Below, piece by piece: positions 1-5,214 of a stretch of DNA of 6,051 nucleotides. Numbering within the stretch: position 1 is the stretch's first letter; every line of letters starts with the position of its first letter. The translations under genes and the position numbers were made by a program. Source of the DNA: an uncultured Intestinimonas sp. (lineage in GTDB: Bacteria > Bacillota_A > Clostridia > Oscillospirales > Oscillospiraceae); contig CAUBHZ010000125.1 in assembly GCA_958435885.1 (NCBI GenBank), positions 1-6,051 of the forward strand, read 5' to 3'. The notes beneath the pieces are model-generated. The model was not told the origin of the DNA. It worked only from the letters and a program-made list of their open reading frames with translations, and did no database searches.

Positions 1-983
1 AAGGTGAAGGAGCCGGACTTGTTGATGGCGGCGGAGACCACCTTGTCGCCGGGGCCCTTCTCCACGGGGATGGACTCACCGGTGAGGGCGGACTCATCCA
101 CGGAGGAGCTGCCCTCGGTGACCACCCCGTCCACGGGGATGGAGGCGCCGGGCCGGACCAGGATGAGGTCGCCCACCGCCACCTCCTCCACGGGCACCTC
201 GGTCTCCACGCCGTCCCGGAGGACGGTGGCCGTCTTGGGAGCCAGGTCCATGAGGCGGCTGATGGCCTGGGAGGTCTTGCCCTTGGACCGGGTCTCCAGG
301 AACTTGCCCAGGGTGATGAGGGTGAGGATCATGCCGGCGGACTCGAAGTAGAGGTCCATGGCCCAGTGATTGACCCGCTCCATGTCGCCGTGGCCCAGGC
401 CGTAGCCGATCTGGAAGATGGCGGCCACGCCGTAAATCACGGCGGCGGCGGAGCCCACGGCGATGAGGGAGTCCATGTTGGGGGCGCCGTGGAAGAGGGT
501 CTTGAAGCCCACCCGGTAGTACTTGTCGTTGATATACATGATGGGCAGCACCAGCAGGAACTGAAGGAAGGCGAAGGCCAGGGCGTTCCGACTGTCGTGG
601 AAGAAGGCGGGGAGGGGCCAGCCCATCATGTGGCCCATGGCGATGTAGAAGAGGGGCACCAGGAAGCACAGGGACACCAGGAACCGGCGCTTCATGCCGT
701 TAAGCTCCTCCTCCATCTGTTTGGCGGCCTCGGCCCGGGCATCCACCCGGGCGTCGCCCTTGCTGGCTGCTGCCTGGGGCAGGGCACAGCCGTAGCCGGC
801 GGCGTCCACGGCAGCGATGATGGCCTCCGGGGACTCGGCGGCGGGGTCGTACTCCACCGTCATGGAGCCGCCCAGCAGGTTCACGTTGACCTCGCTGACG
901 CCCTCCAGCTTCCGCACCGCCTTGTCCACGTGGGCGGAGCAGGCCGAACAGGTCATGCCCGTCACGGTAAACTTTTGTTTCAT
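1..983 (-). CDS. copA: Copper-translocating P-type ATPase, N-terminal part (runs off the left edge)
   Basis: This is a P1B-type ATPase that pumps Cu(I) out of the cytoplasm. The first 327 residues are present; the phosphorylation (DKTGT) and ATP-binding domains and the CPC metal site lie beyond the window. One heavy-metal-associated domain occupies residues 1-68, with the Cu-binding GMTCSAC motif (C12, C15). After a charged linker (75-100) come about four membrane helices (about 100-118, 135-152, 170-192, 208-228), including the [10 protein letters not shown] segment (169-178) typical of CopA. The actuator domain follows, with DESALTGES (T301-G302-E303 is the dephosphorylation loop). The start is ATG at 983, preceded by a GAGGT ribosome binding site 5 nt upstream. 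It lies 135 nt downstream of csoR in the same direction, which fits co-transcription and copper-responsive derepression. Cu(I) rather than another metal is inferred from the CsoR partner and the N-terminal motifs, since the membrane metal site is not visible. Confidence 0.95.
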   Translation of the reverse strand, partial: MKQKFTVTGMTCSACSAHVDKAVRKLEGVSEVNVNLLGGSMTVEYDPAAESPEAIIAAVDAAGYGCALPQAAASKGDARVDARAEAAKQMEEELNGMKRRFLVSLCFLVPLFYIAMGHMMGWPLPAFFHDSRNALAFAFLQFLLVLPIMYINDKYYRVGFKTLFHGAPNMDSLIAVGSAAAVIYGVAAIFQIGYGLGHGDMERVNHWAMDLYFESAGMILTLITLGKFLETRSKGKTSQAISRLMDLAPKTATVLRDGVETEVPVEEVAVGDLILVRPGASIPVDGVVTEGSSSVDESALTGESIPVEKGPGDKVVSAAINKSGSFT

Positions 984-1062
984 AAATACCTCAGTCTTTC
1001 CATGTAAGAAACCTATAAATAGAGGAAAATGCGTTTAAGTCAGAGCCAGCCTAAAGCCCAAA

Positions 1063-1112
1063 GTTCTTTTTGCTTCTTTTTCTTTCAAGAAAAAGAAGGC
1101 AAGAAAAAGAAC
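1063..1112. repeat. Long T/A-rich imperfect inverted repeat between csoR and copA
   Basis: The inner stem pairs 1073-1084 with 1087-1098 (12 bp, two-base turn). After an asymmetric internal loop, the outer stem pairs GTTCTTTTT (1063-1071) with AAAAAGAAC (1104-1112). The sequence is almost purely pyrimidine in one arm and purine in the other, unlike the GC-rich surroundings. It lies in the csoR-copA gap on the transcript. It could be a weak terminator or attenuator, an RNA-processing or stabilising hairpin, or a copy of a dispersed intergenic repeat. No clean U-tract follows on the minus strand, so a strong terminator is not supported. Confidence 0.6.
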
Positions 1113-1118
1113 AGAGAA

Positions 1119-1382
1119 CTACTTCAAAATCTTGCCCAGCATGTCCACCAGCTCGTCGATCTTCTCCTCCCGCTCGGCCTGGGTCTGGGCGGTGTTGACG
1201 CAGTGCTTCAGGTGTGCGGTGAGGATCTCCTTGTTGGCCCGGCCCAGCATGGCCTGGGCCGCCATGACCTGGGTGGAGATGTCGATGCAGTACCGGTCCT
1301 CCTCCACCATTTTGATGATGCCGTCCATCTGTCCCCGTGCCGTCTTCAAGAGCCGGAGCACCGTCTTCTGATCTGCCATCAT
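1119..1382 (-). CDS. csoR: CsoR-type copper-sensing transcriptional repressor
   Basis: This 87-residue protein belongs to the CsoR/RcnR (DUF156) family of all-helical DNA-binding repressors that release DNA when they bind Cu(I). The Cu(I) ligand set is complete and correctly spaced: C32, H57 and C61, matching the C36-H61-C65 spacing of the Mycobacterium tuberculosis protein. The second-shell residues also match (Y31 and E77 for Y35 and E81). The N-terminal helix (residues 6-29, LRLLKTARGQMDGIIKMVEE) has the usual family form. Two adjacent ATG codons (1382 and 1379) could start translation; the upstream GGGAGGG ribosome binding site is about 7 nt from the first. It is the first gene of the operon and lies directly downstream of two GC-tract operators, so autoregulation together with copA is expected. 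A persulfide-sensing CstR is unlikely because the full Cys-His-Cys set is kept and a copper ATPase is adjacent. Confidence 0.95.
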   Translation of the reverse strand: MMADQKTVLRLLKTARGQMDGIIKMVEEDRYCIDISTQVMAAQAMLGRANKEILTAHLKHCVNTAQTQAEREEKIDELVDMLGKILK

Positions 1383-1415
1383 GGCCGATCCCTCCCATGT
1401 GAGATGGTTCTAAGA

Positions 1416-1431
1416 ATACCCCCCGGGGGTG
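1416..1431. promoter_or_regulatory. CsoR-like operator, downstream copy
   Basis: The 16-mer ATACCCCCCGGGGGTG has a C-tract/G-tract palindromic core, the form known for CsoR operators (TACCC...GGGTA type). On the minus strand it falls about +6 to +21 from the predicted start site of the csoR promoter, where bound repressor would block promoter clearance. It is identical to the copy at 1447-1462. The link to CsoR is by resemblance and position. Confidence 0.8.
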
Positions 1432-1443
1432 GGGGGTAGCCTT

Positions 1444-1472
1444 ATAATACCCCCCGGGGGTGTTCCTGTCAA
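1444..1472 (-). promoter_or_regulatory. Promoter of the csoR-copA operon
   Basis: On the minus strand, a perfect -35 TTGACA (1472-1467) is followed by a 17-bp spacer and the -10 TATTAT (1449-1444). The predicted start site is near 1437, leaving a leader of about 55 nt before csoR. One operator fills the spacer, so strong basal activity held off by CsoR is expected. Confidence 0.85.
1447..1462. promoter_or_regulatory. CsoR-like operator, promoter-spacer copy
   Basis: This is an exact repeat of the 16-mer ATACCCCCCGGGGGTG, 31 bp (about three helical turns) from the other copy. It occupies most of the spacer between the -35 and -10 boxes of the csoR promoter and overlaps the -10 box by three bases. 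Repressor bound here would exclude RNA polymerase directly. Confidence 0.85.
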
Positions 1473-1544
1473 GTCTTTTTTGCGCTGCGAAAGCAGAGCA
1501 GAATGGGCCATGTGCCCCTTTCAGCGGCACGGCCATGAAATGTC

Positions 1545-1573
1545 TTGCCATTTTTTCTGTGCTAGTGTATTAT
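1545..1573 (+). promoter_or_regulatory. Promoter of the GntR-ABC operon
   Basis: The -35 TTGCCA (1545-1550), a 17-bp spacer and the -10 TATTAT (1568-1573) lie 36 bp before the gntR start codon. The predicted start site is near 1580. The promoter diverges from the csoR promoter, with about 70 bp between the two -35 boxes. The -10 box lies inside the inverted repeat at 1563-1588, consistent with repression by steric block. Confidence 0.75.
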
Positions 1574-1588
1574 TTATATAGAACACTA
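1563..1588. promoter_or_regulatory. Inverted repeat, candidate operator of the GntR/YtrA-type repressor
   Basis: The arms TAGTGT (1563-1568) and ACACTA (1583-1588) form a perfect 6-bp inverted repeat around an AT-rich 14-bp centre, with a further TAT/ATA match inside (1571-1573, 1578-1580). YtrA-subfamily operators in Firmicutes commonly show AGTGTA...TACACT-type dyads. The site overlaps the -10 box and predicted start site of the operon whose first gene encodes such a repressor. The assignment is inference from position and resemblance. Confidence 0.65.
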
Positions 1589-1609
1589 AGACACAGGGAG
1601 GGGAGCTCC

Positions 1610-1999
1610 ATGCAGTTCAGCAACAGCGTACCCATTTACCTCCAGGTCATGGAGGACATGAAGCGGGAGATGGTGACGGGGGGTCTGCCAGCGGGGAGCC
1701 GGGTGGAGTCGGTGCGGGCGCTGGCGGCCCGGTACGGCATCAACCTCAATACCATGCAGCGGGTGTGTTCCGAGCTGGAACGGGAGGGCCTGCTGGAGAC
1801 CAGGCGGGGGGTGGGCTCCTTCGTCACCGGGGACTGGGAGCGGCTCTCCGCTCTCCGGGAGGAGATGGCCCAGACTCTGGCGGTGGCCTACCTGAAGGGT
1901 ATGGCGGGGCTGGGCTTTTCCCGGCTGGAGGCCGCCGAGCGGCTGAGCGGGGAGGAGGGAGACGGTGGACAGTCTGCTGGAAGTCAAAGGGCTCTGTAA
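1610..1999 (+). CDS. GntR-family transcriptional regulator, YtrA subfamily
   Basis: The 129-residue protein is a small GntR repressor. The N-terminal winged helix-turn-helix (about residues 5-75) starts with the SVPIYLQVMEDMKREMVTG segment and contains LPAGSRVESVRALAARYG, followed by the recognition-helix stretch INLNTMQRVCSELEREGLL and the wing RRGVGSFV. The C-terminal tail (76-112) is short and helical, as in YtrA-type members, with no room for a large effector-binding domain. ATG at 1610 is chosen over in-frame upstream codons because of the GGGAGGGGAG ribosome binding site about 5 nt away and because the family domain begins there. The gene overlaps the downstream ABC ATPase gene by 35 bp, so the last 11 residues are read in another frame by its neighbour. 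Regulators of this type usually repress their own ABC-transporter operon and respond to cell-envelope-active compounds; the inducer here is unknown. Confidence 0.93.
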   Translation: MQFSNSVPIYLQVMEDMKREMVTGGLPAGSRVESVRALAARYGINLNTMQRVCSELEREGLLETRRGVGSFVTGDWERLSALREEMAQTLAVAYLKGMAGLGFSRLEAAERLSGEEGDGGQSAGSQRAL

Positions 2000-2666
2000 G
2001 TATCTGGACGGGCAGATCGTGCTGGGGGCGTGCAGCTTCTCCCTGGCACCGGGCCACATCACCGGACTGCTGGGTCCAAATGGGGCGGGAAAGTCCACCC
2101 TGCTGCGGACCATCGCCGGGCTGTGGCGGTCCGACGGAGGCGAGATCTTCCTCCACGGGAAAGCCATCACCCGGCGGGACCGGCCAAAGGTGGCCTATAT
2201 GGCCGACCACACCCTGCTGCCCCGGGACCTGACGGTGCGGCAGGCCGTCCGGTGGTACCGGGACCTCTTCACCAGCCTGGACCTGGACCGGTTCCGGGCG
2301 GTGTCGGGGAACCTGCCTGAGATGGAGCCGGTGTCCCGGCTGTCCAAGGGCCAGGCCGAGCGGCTGGACCTGGGCCTCCTCCTGGCCCGGGACGCCGACC
2401 TCTATCTGCTGGACGAGCCTCTGGGGGGCGTGGACCCGGTGGAGCGGGCCAAGATCCTGTCGGCGGCGGCGGGGGTCATGGAGGACCACAACGCCCTTCT
2501 CATGGCCACCCACCTGGTCCACGACATCGAGCCCATCCTGGACGATGTCCTCTTCCTCCGCTCGGGCTATGTGGTCCTGTCCGCCTCCGCCGAGGGGCTG
2601 CGGCAGCGGGAGGGCGTGTCGGTGGAGGAGAAGTACATGGAGGTCTTTGGAGGTGGCGGTCGGTGA
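1965..2666 (+). CDS. ABC transporter ATP-binding protein (YtrB-like)
   Basis: This 233-residue nucleotide-binding subunit would power the membrane protein encoded next to it. Visible motifs are Walker A GPNGAGKST (37-45), the signature LSKGQ (126-130), Walker B LYLLDE (146-151), a D-loop around GGVD (154-157) and the switch histidine in ATHLVHD (H183). The usual Q-loop glutamine is not obvious: the matching region reads VAYMADHTLLPRDLTV. The start is GTG at 1965, supported by a GGAGGAGGGA ribosome binding site and by the residue-7 position of the first beta strand; this start lies inside gntR. The stop overlaps the next start by four bases (GTGA), so translation is probably coupled. The sequence resembles single-domain exporter ATPases of the YtrB/BcrA/CcmA type. 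The substrate cannot be read from the sequence. Confidence 0.93.
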   Translation: MDSLLEVKGLCKYLDGQIVLGACSFSLAPGHITGLLGPNGAGKSTLLRTIAGLWRSDGGEIFLHGKAITRRDRPKVAYMADHTLLPRDLTVRQAVRWYRDLFTSLDLDRFRAVSGNLPEMEPVSRLSKGQAERLDLGLLLARDADLYLLDEPLGGVDPVERAKILSAAAGVMEDHNALLMATHLVHDIEPILDDVLFLRSGYVVLSASAEGLRQREGVSVEEKYMEVFGGGGR

Positions 2667-3331
2667 AGGGACTGTGGAACAGCGCCAAGTGGGAGCTCCG
2701 GGAGAGCGGGTTACTGCGCGGGCAGACGCTCTTTTTTCTGGGACTGTGGCTGATCTATGACTTTAACGCGGCCGCAAGCTGGAACGGCAGCGGAGTCCCG
2801 CTCCTCCTGAGCCTTCATTTGGTCACATTTGCCAGCCTGGCGGTGTACCGGGGACTGAAGTGGCCCTTTACCGGCAGCTTTGACCTGGAGCGGACCAGCG
2901 ACAGGCCGGCCTGGCAGCCGGTGCTGGGCCGGACCCTGGCCTGGACGGTGGTTATCGCTGTGGGTGTGGCTTTGCAGCAGGCCGCTTTCCGGCTCTGCCT
3001 GGACGAGATGAGGGATGTCTGGCCCAGGATCTACCACGACGGAGCGGAGCGGGTGGCCCGGCTGGAGTCCTGGACCGGCTGGGTTCCCTACCTGGTGATC
3101 GCCGGGGCGGGAACGGCGGCCTATGTGCTCTCTCTCACCGTGACCCTGTGGTGCCGGAGCGGGCGGTTCCGGCACCGGGCCACCGTGGCCAACGCCGCCG
3201 TCTGGCTGTTCGCAGTGGCGGTCGTGGCTTACCTCGCATTTCGGACCATCCCTCTGAGCATCTCCATACCTGCCTGCATTCTCATTTGTCTGCCGGTGAG
3301 CATCTGGCTGCTCACTTATAAAGTGGAATAG
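2663..3331 (+). CDS. Six-helix membrane protein, putative ABC transporter permease
   Basis: I do not recognise this 222-residue protein by motif. It has six likely membrane segments at about 22-37, 45-62, 91-109, 141-163, 173-193 and 197-217, with a cytoplasmic-looking N terminus (KWELRE) and a charged loop at 110-137. A short N-terminal cytoplasmic stretch followed by six helices is the usual layout of ABC-2 type permeases. GTG at 2663 overlaps the ATPase stop by four bases and has a GGAGG ribosome binding site at 2649-2653. With the upstream ATPase it would form a minimal exporter (probably 2 + 2 subunits), since no other permease gene is present before the GC-rich hairpin at 3340-3378. The role as transport partner rests on operon position and topology. 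Confidence 0.8.
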   Translation: MKGLWNSAKWELRESGLLRGQTLFFLGLWLIYDFNAAASWNGSGVPLLLSLHLVTFASLAVYRGLKWPFTGSFDLERTSDRPAWQPVLGRTLAWTVVIAVGVALQQAAFRLCLDEMRDVWPRIYHDGAERVARLESWTGWVPYLVIAGAGTAAYVLSLTVTLWCRSGRFRHRATVANAAVWLFAVAVVAYLAFRTIPLSISIPACILICLPVSIWLLTYKVE

Positions 3332-3339
3332 ACAGACAA

Positions 3340-3378
3340 AGACCGCCGCGTATCCCTTTCGGGCATACGCGGCGGTCT
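3340..3378. terminator. Hairpin terminator between converging genes
   Basis: A perfect 14-bp stem pairs AGACCGCCGCGTAT (3340-3353) with its complement (3365-3378), around an 11-nt loop. It starts 8 nt after the permease stop on the plus strand and 3 nt after the DUF378 stop on the minus strand. Minus-strand transcripts leave the stem into TTGTCTGTC, a T-rich run. Plus-strand transcripts leave into CATTCAGG, with hardly any U-tract. It probably serves both directions, with the minus direction better supported. Confidence 0.8.
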
Positions 3379-3381
3379 CAT

Positions 3382-3591
3382 TCAGGTCTGCTTTCCGGCG
3401 GTGGTGTCCCGGAACAGGAGGGAGATGCACCACACGGCGGCAAGGCCGATCAGGGTATAGATCACACGGCTGATGGCACTGCCGGAGCCGCCGAAGAAAA
3501 AGGCCACCAGGTCAAAGCCGAAGATCCCGATGCTGCCCCAGTTGAGCCCGCCCACGATGGCCAGGATCAGGGCGATCTTATCCACGATCAC
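3382..3591 (-). CDS. DUF378 (YuzA-like) small membrane protein
   Basis: The 69-residue protein has two membrane helices (about residues 5-34 and 40-60) and the DUF378 hallmarks: IGGLNWG-like AIVGGLNWGSIGIFGFDLVA followed by SRVIYTLIGLAAVW. The family is widespread in Firmicutes and its function is unknown. An in-frame ATG lies 45 nt further upstream (3636), but it falls inside a hairpin and has no good ribosome binding site. I prefer GTG at 3591, which has GAGGAGG 8 nt upstream; a second GTG at 3585 is also possible. The ribosome binding site is the 3' arm of the hairpin at 3600-3646, so translation from transcripts arriving from cdd may be blocked. No convincing separate promoter is visible. 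Confidence 0.85.
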   Translation of the reverse strand: MIVDKIALILAIVGGLNWGSIGIFGFDLVAFFFGGSGSAISRVIYTLIGLAAVWCISLLFRDTTAGKQT

Positions 3592-3593
3592 GG

Positions 3594-3650
3594 AAAAAAC
3601 CTCCTCATTTTGGTATCCGGGTCTTAGGATAGCCAAAATGGGGAGGTTTT
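3594..3650 (-). terminator. Strong terminator-like hairpin after cdd, containing the DUF378 ribosome binding site
   Basis: Arms 3600-3618 and 3627-3646 pair over 19 positions with one bulged base (3632), one non-Watson-Crick pair (3605/3641) and an 8-nt loop. On the minus strand the stem is followed at once by six T (3599-3594), and four A precede it (3650-3647): a classical intrinsic terminator for cdd. The GAGGAGG ribosome binding site of the downstream DUF378 gene lies wholly in the 3' arm (3606-3600), where it pairs with CCTCCCC. The element could therefore be a plain terminator, or an attenuator or translational switch. Confidence 0.8.
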
Positions 3651-3673
3651 ATGCAATCGTCAAAAAAACGGGT

Positions 3674-4069
3674 TTACAGCAGGGATTTGGGGCCGAAGCC
3701 GTGGGCCAGGAGCTCCCGGAGGGGGAGCTTTACGTACTCATGGTCGCCCCGGGCGATGAGGCACTCCAGGTCAGGGGCGAACTCGAAGAGAAATTGGCGG
3801 CAGGCGCCGCAGGGCCAGCAGTAGTCGGTGGAGTTGCCCACAATGGCGATGCGGACGAAGTCGTCCCGGTGCCCCTCGCTGATGGCCTTCACCGCGGCGG
3901 TGCGCTCGGCGCAGATGGTGGAGCCGTAGGCAGCGTTCTCCACGTTGCAGCCGGTGAAGACGGTGCCGTCGGCGCACTCCAGGGCGGCGCCCACGGGGAA
4001 GTGGGAATAGGGGGCGTAGGACCGGTCCAGCATGGCAAAGGCCCGGTCCACCAGTTCCCGTTCTGTCAT
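3674..4069 (-). CDS. cdd: Cytidine deaminase, small tetrameric type
   Basis: This 131-residue zinc enzyme hydrolyses cytidine and deoxycytidine to uridine and deoxyuridine in pyrimidine salvage. The family signature is complete: substrate-binding YAPYSHFPVGAAL (18-30) and GCNVENAAYGSTICAERTA (40-58), with zinc ligand C53 and catalytic E55, then PCGACRQ (86-92) with zinc ligands C87 and C90. A Cys-Ala-Glu rather than His-Ala-Glu active site and the short length mark the tetrameric type found in Bacillus. The open frame extends far upstream, but ATG at 4069 is chosen because GGGAGG sits about 8 nt before it and the family N terminus begins there. It follows the rhomboid-like gene after 23 bp, probably on one transcript. 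The terminator-like hairpin downstream ends the unit. Confidence 0.96.
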   Translation of the reverse strand: MTERELVDRAFAMLDRSYAPYSHFPVGAALECADGTVFTGCNVENAAYGSTICAERTAAVKAISEGHRDDFVRIAIVGNSTDYCWPCGACRQFLFEFAPDLECLIARGDHEYVKLPLRELLAHGFGPKSLL

Positions 4070-4092
4070 GATAAGACCTCCCATCTGAAATG

Positions 4093-4932
4093 TCACTGGA
4101 TATGGACGTGGTTGTTGATGTGGTTCATGCAGTAGCAGTAATAGCCGTTGCACTTCGAGCAGTAGCGGAATTCCATGTTTGGGTCGTCGGCGTCGGTGAT
4201 GCCGCAGACGGCGCACTTGTGGAGGTAGCCCTTCTCCTTTTTGGCCTCCCGAGTGGCCCGTTTGAAATTGATGGTCTGCCGGGAGTTCTGGTGCTGAGCC
4301 CAGCGGAGGGTCCGGCGGGTGAAGTCCCGGAGGAAGGACCAGAAAAAGAGCACGTAGTTGAGAATGGCCACCAGAGGCAGCAGCGCCCCCACGAAATTGA
4401 GATTGATCAGGTTGAAGAGGACGGTGAGGCCGAAGAAGGCGGCGTCGATCCACGCCAGCCACTTGACCTTGACGGGAATAATGAAGAAGAGGAGCACCCG
4501 GAGGTCGGGGTAGAGGGTGGCGAAGGCGAAGAAGAGGGAGAGGTTCAGGTAGGTGGCGCTGGTGCCGCCGGCCAGGAAGCCGAAGATGATGTTGAAAAGC
4601 ACCCCGCAGGAGTAAAAGACGGTGAATTTGACGGTCCCCCACTCCTGCTCCAGACTACGGCCGATCCACCAGTAAAAGTACAGGGAGAGGACCAGGGTAA
4701 AGGGCTCATAGCTCAGGGGCACGAAGAGAAAGGTGACCAGACGCCAGAGCTGGAAGCGATGCAGGATGGCGGTGGGGGAGAAGTAGAGCATGGCAGAAAA
4801 CATGCCGTTGCTGAAAAGGTCCATGAGATAGACCAGAGCGGTGCCCACCACCAGAATGGTCATCAGATTCGGAATGCCCAGTTTGGGGTGTTTGTAGCAG
4901 AAGCGGTCCAGCCAGCTGTCCACGGAGCGCAT
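4093..4932 (-). CDS. Rhomboid-like membrane protein with C-terminal Cys/His-rich (zinc-ribbon-like) tail
   Basis: The 279-residue protein has about six membrane helices between residues 22 and 202. The QLWRLVTFLFVP segment (61-72) matches the conserved Trp-Arg motif of the rhomboid/Derlin superfamily. A GTSA sequence (123-126) sits where the catalytic GxS motif of rhomboid proteases falls, but I find no histidine in the later helices (163-202), so protease activity is doubtful. The stretch YPDLRVLLFFIIPVKVKW (141-158) is a strongly patterned loop and helix. After a basic segment (203-236), residues 240-277 hold CxxC (C240, C243), CxxC (C258, C261), C266, C268 and H271, H275, H277, suggesting zinc binding. 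ATG at 4932 has AAGGAGG 7 nt upstream. The downstream cdd gene lies 23 bp away, probably co-transcribed. The function is unknown; a pseudoprotease-like role in handling membrane proteins is a guess. Confidence 0.85.
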   Translation of the reverse strand: MRSVDSWLDRFCYKHPKLGIPNLMTILVVGTALVYLMDLFSNGMFSAMLYFSPTAILHRFQLWRLVTFLFVPLSYEPFTLVLSLYFYWWIGRSLEQEWGTVKFTVFYSCGVLFNIIFGFLAGGTSATYLNLSLFFAFATLYPDLRVLLFFIIPVKVKWLAWIDAAFFGLTVLFNLINLNFVGALLPLVAILNYVLFFWSFLRDFTRRTLRWAQHQNSRQTINFKRATREAKKEKGYLHKCAVCGITDADDPNMEFRYCSKCNGYYCYCMNHINNHVHIQ

Positions 4933-4973
4933 GAGGGAGCCTCCTTCAAATGAGATGGATTCGTGTGCAAAGT

Positions 4974-5002
4974 ATTTTACCCTCTTTCCCGGGGGAAGTC
5001 TA
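4974..5002 (-). promoter_or_regulatory. Probable promoter of the rhomboid-like/cdd unit
   Basis: On the minus strand, -35 TAGACT (5002-4997, four of six consensus bases), a 17-bp spacer and -10 TAAAAT (4979-4974, five of six) lie about 40 bp before the start codon. The start site would be near 4967. It diverges from the metK promoter. Confidence 0.55.
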
Positions 5003-5058
5003 TAAGAAATTGTGAATTTTCCTCTTTATGCCGGCCGGAAGCGGATTTGCGGGGGTAC
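5003..5058. other. Spacer between two divergent promoters, no gene seen
   Basis: The non-coding stretch 4933-5288 is accounted for by the rhomboid-unit promoter, the metK promoter, the SAM riboswitch and its terminator, and the 47-nt metK leader end. The remaining 5003-5058 is AT-rich then GC-rich; I find no open frame, hairpin or repeat of note in it. Confidence 0.6.
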
Positions 5059-5086
5059 TTGACAACGCACGGGGAGGTGCTATAAT
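5059..5086 (+). promoter_or_regulatory. metK promoter
   Basis: A perfect -35 TTGACA (5059-5064), a 16-bp spacer and a perfect -10 TATAAT (5081-5086) preceded by TGC, an extended -10 element. The start site is expected near 5093, a few bases before the riboswitch. A promoter this close to consensus implies that control is exerted mostly after initiation, by the riboswitch. Confidence 0.9.
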
Positions 5087-5103
5087 AAGAGCACAACTAC
5101 ATA

Positions 5104-5204
5104 ACCTTATCAAGAGTGGCGGAGGGAACGGCCCGATGAAGCCCGGCAACCTGTGGGAGACCGCAAGGTGCTAAATCCGGCGGCAGTGTTCGAAAGATGA
5201 GGGT
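5104..5204 (+). promoter_or_regulatory. SAM-I (S-box) riboswitch aptamer
   Basis: The conserved S-box core is recognisable: CTTATCAAGAG at the 5' side of P1, GGAGGGAACGGCCCGATGAA with the kink-turn and P2, GCCCGGCAACC leading into P3, and AAGGTGCTAAATCC at the P3/J3-4 side. P1 closes by pairing 5105-5111 (CCTTATC) with 5196-5202 (GATGAGG). Binding of S-adenosylmethionine stabilises P1 and favours termination. It lies between the metK promoter and metK, so SAM represses its own synthesis. Confidence 0.96.
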
Positions 5205-5214
5205 AAGATCTCGT

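Noticed and set aside
94..669. Long minus-strand open frame inside copA
   Set aside because: It is out of frame with the clear CopA reading frame (start 983), and its translation is Pro/Arg/Gly-rich low-complexity sequence typical of a shadow in GC-rich DNA.
366..1007. Plus-strand open frame of 213 residues opposite copA
   Set aside because: The His/Gly/Val-rich translation has no domain pattern and lies opposite a well-supported gene; it is an antisense shadow.
984..1060. Possible separate copA promoter in the csoR-copA gap
   Set aside because: AT-rich stretches such as TATTTATAG are present, but no acceptable -35/-10 pair with normal spacing was found; co-transcription from the csoR promoter explains the layout.
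1443..1448. TATAAT on the plus strand next to the CsoR operator
   Set aside because: No -35 box lies at a suitable distance (that position is the C/G tract), and the motif is the complement of the minus-strand -10 region.
1481..1498. CTGC-GAAA-GCAG mini-hairpin between the two divergent promoters
   Set aside because: The stem is only four base pairs, no U-tract follows in either direction, and it lies upstream of both start sites, so it is not in either transcript.
3635..3663. Possible DUF378 promoter (TTGACG, 17 bp, CATTTT on the minus strand)
   Set aside because: The -10 box matches only three of six consensus positions and lies in the terminator stem; too weak to call.
4070..4642. Upstream extension of the cytidine deaminase frame
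   Set aside because: The frame is open by chance across the rhomboid-like gene; the extension is Arg/Pro/Leu-rich, and the family N terminus and ribosome binding site place the start at 4069.
4090..4953. Plus-strand open frame of 287 residues opposite the rhomboid-like gene
   Set aside because: The translation is Glu/Gly/Val-rich without hydrophobic organisation, whereas the opposite strand gives a patterned membrane protein with a good ribosome binding site.
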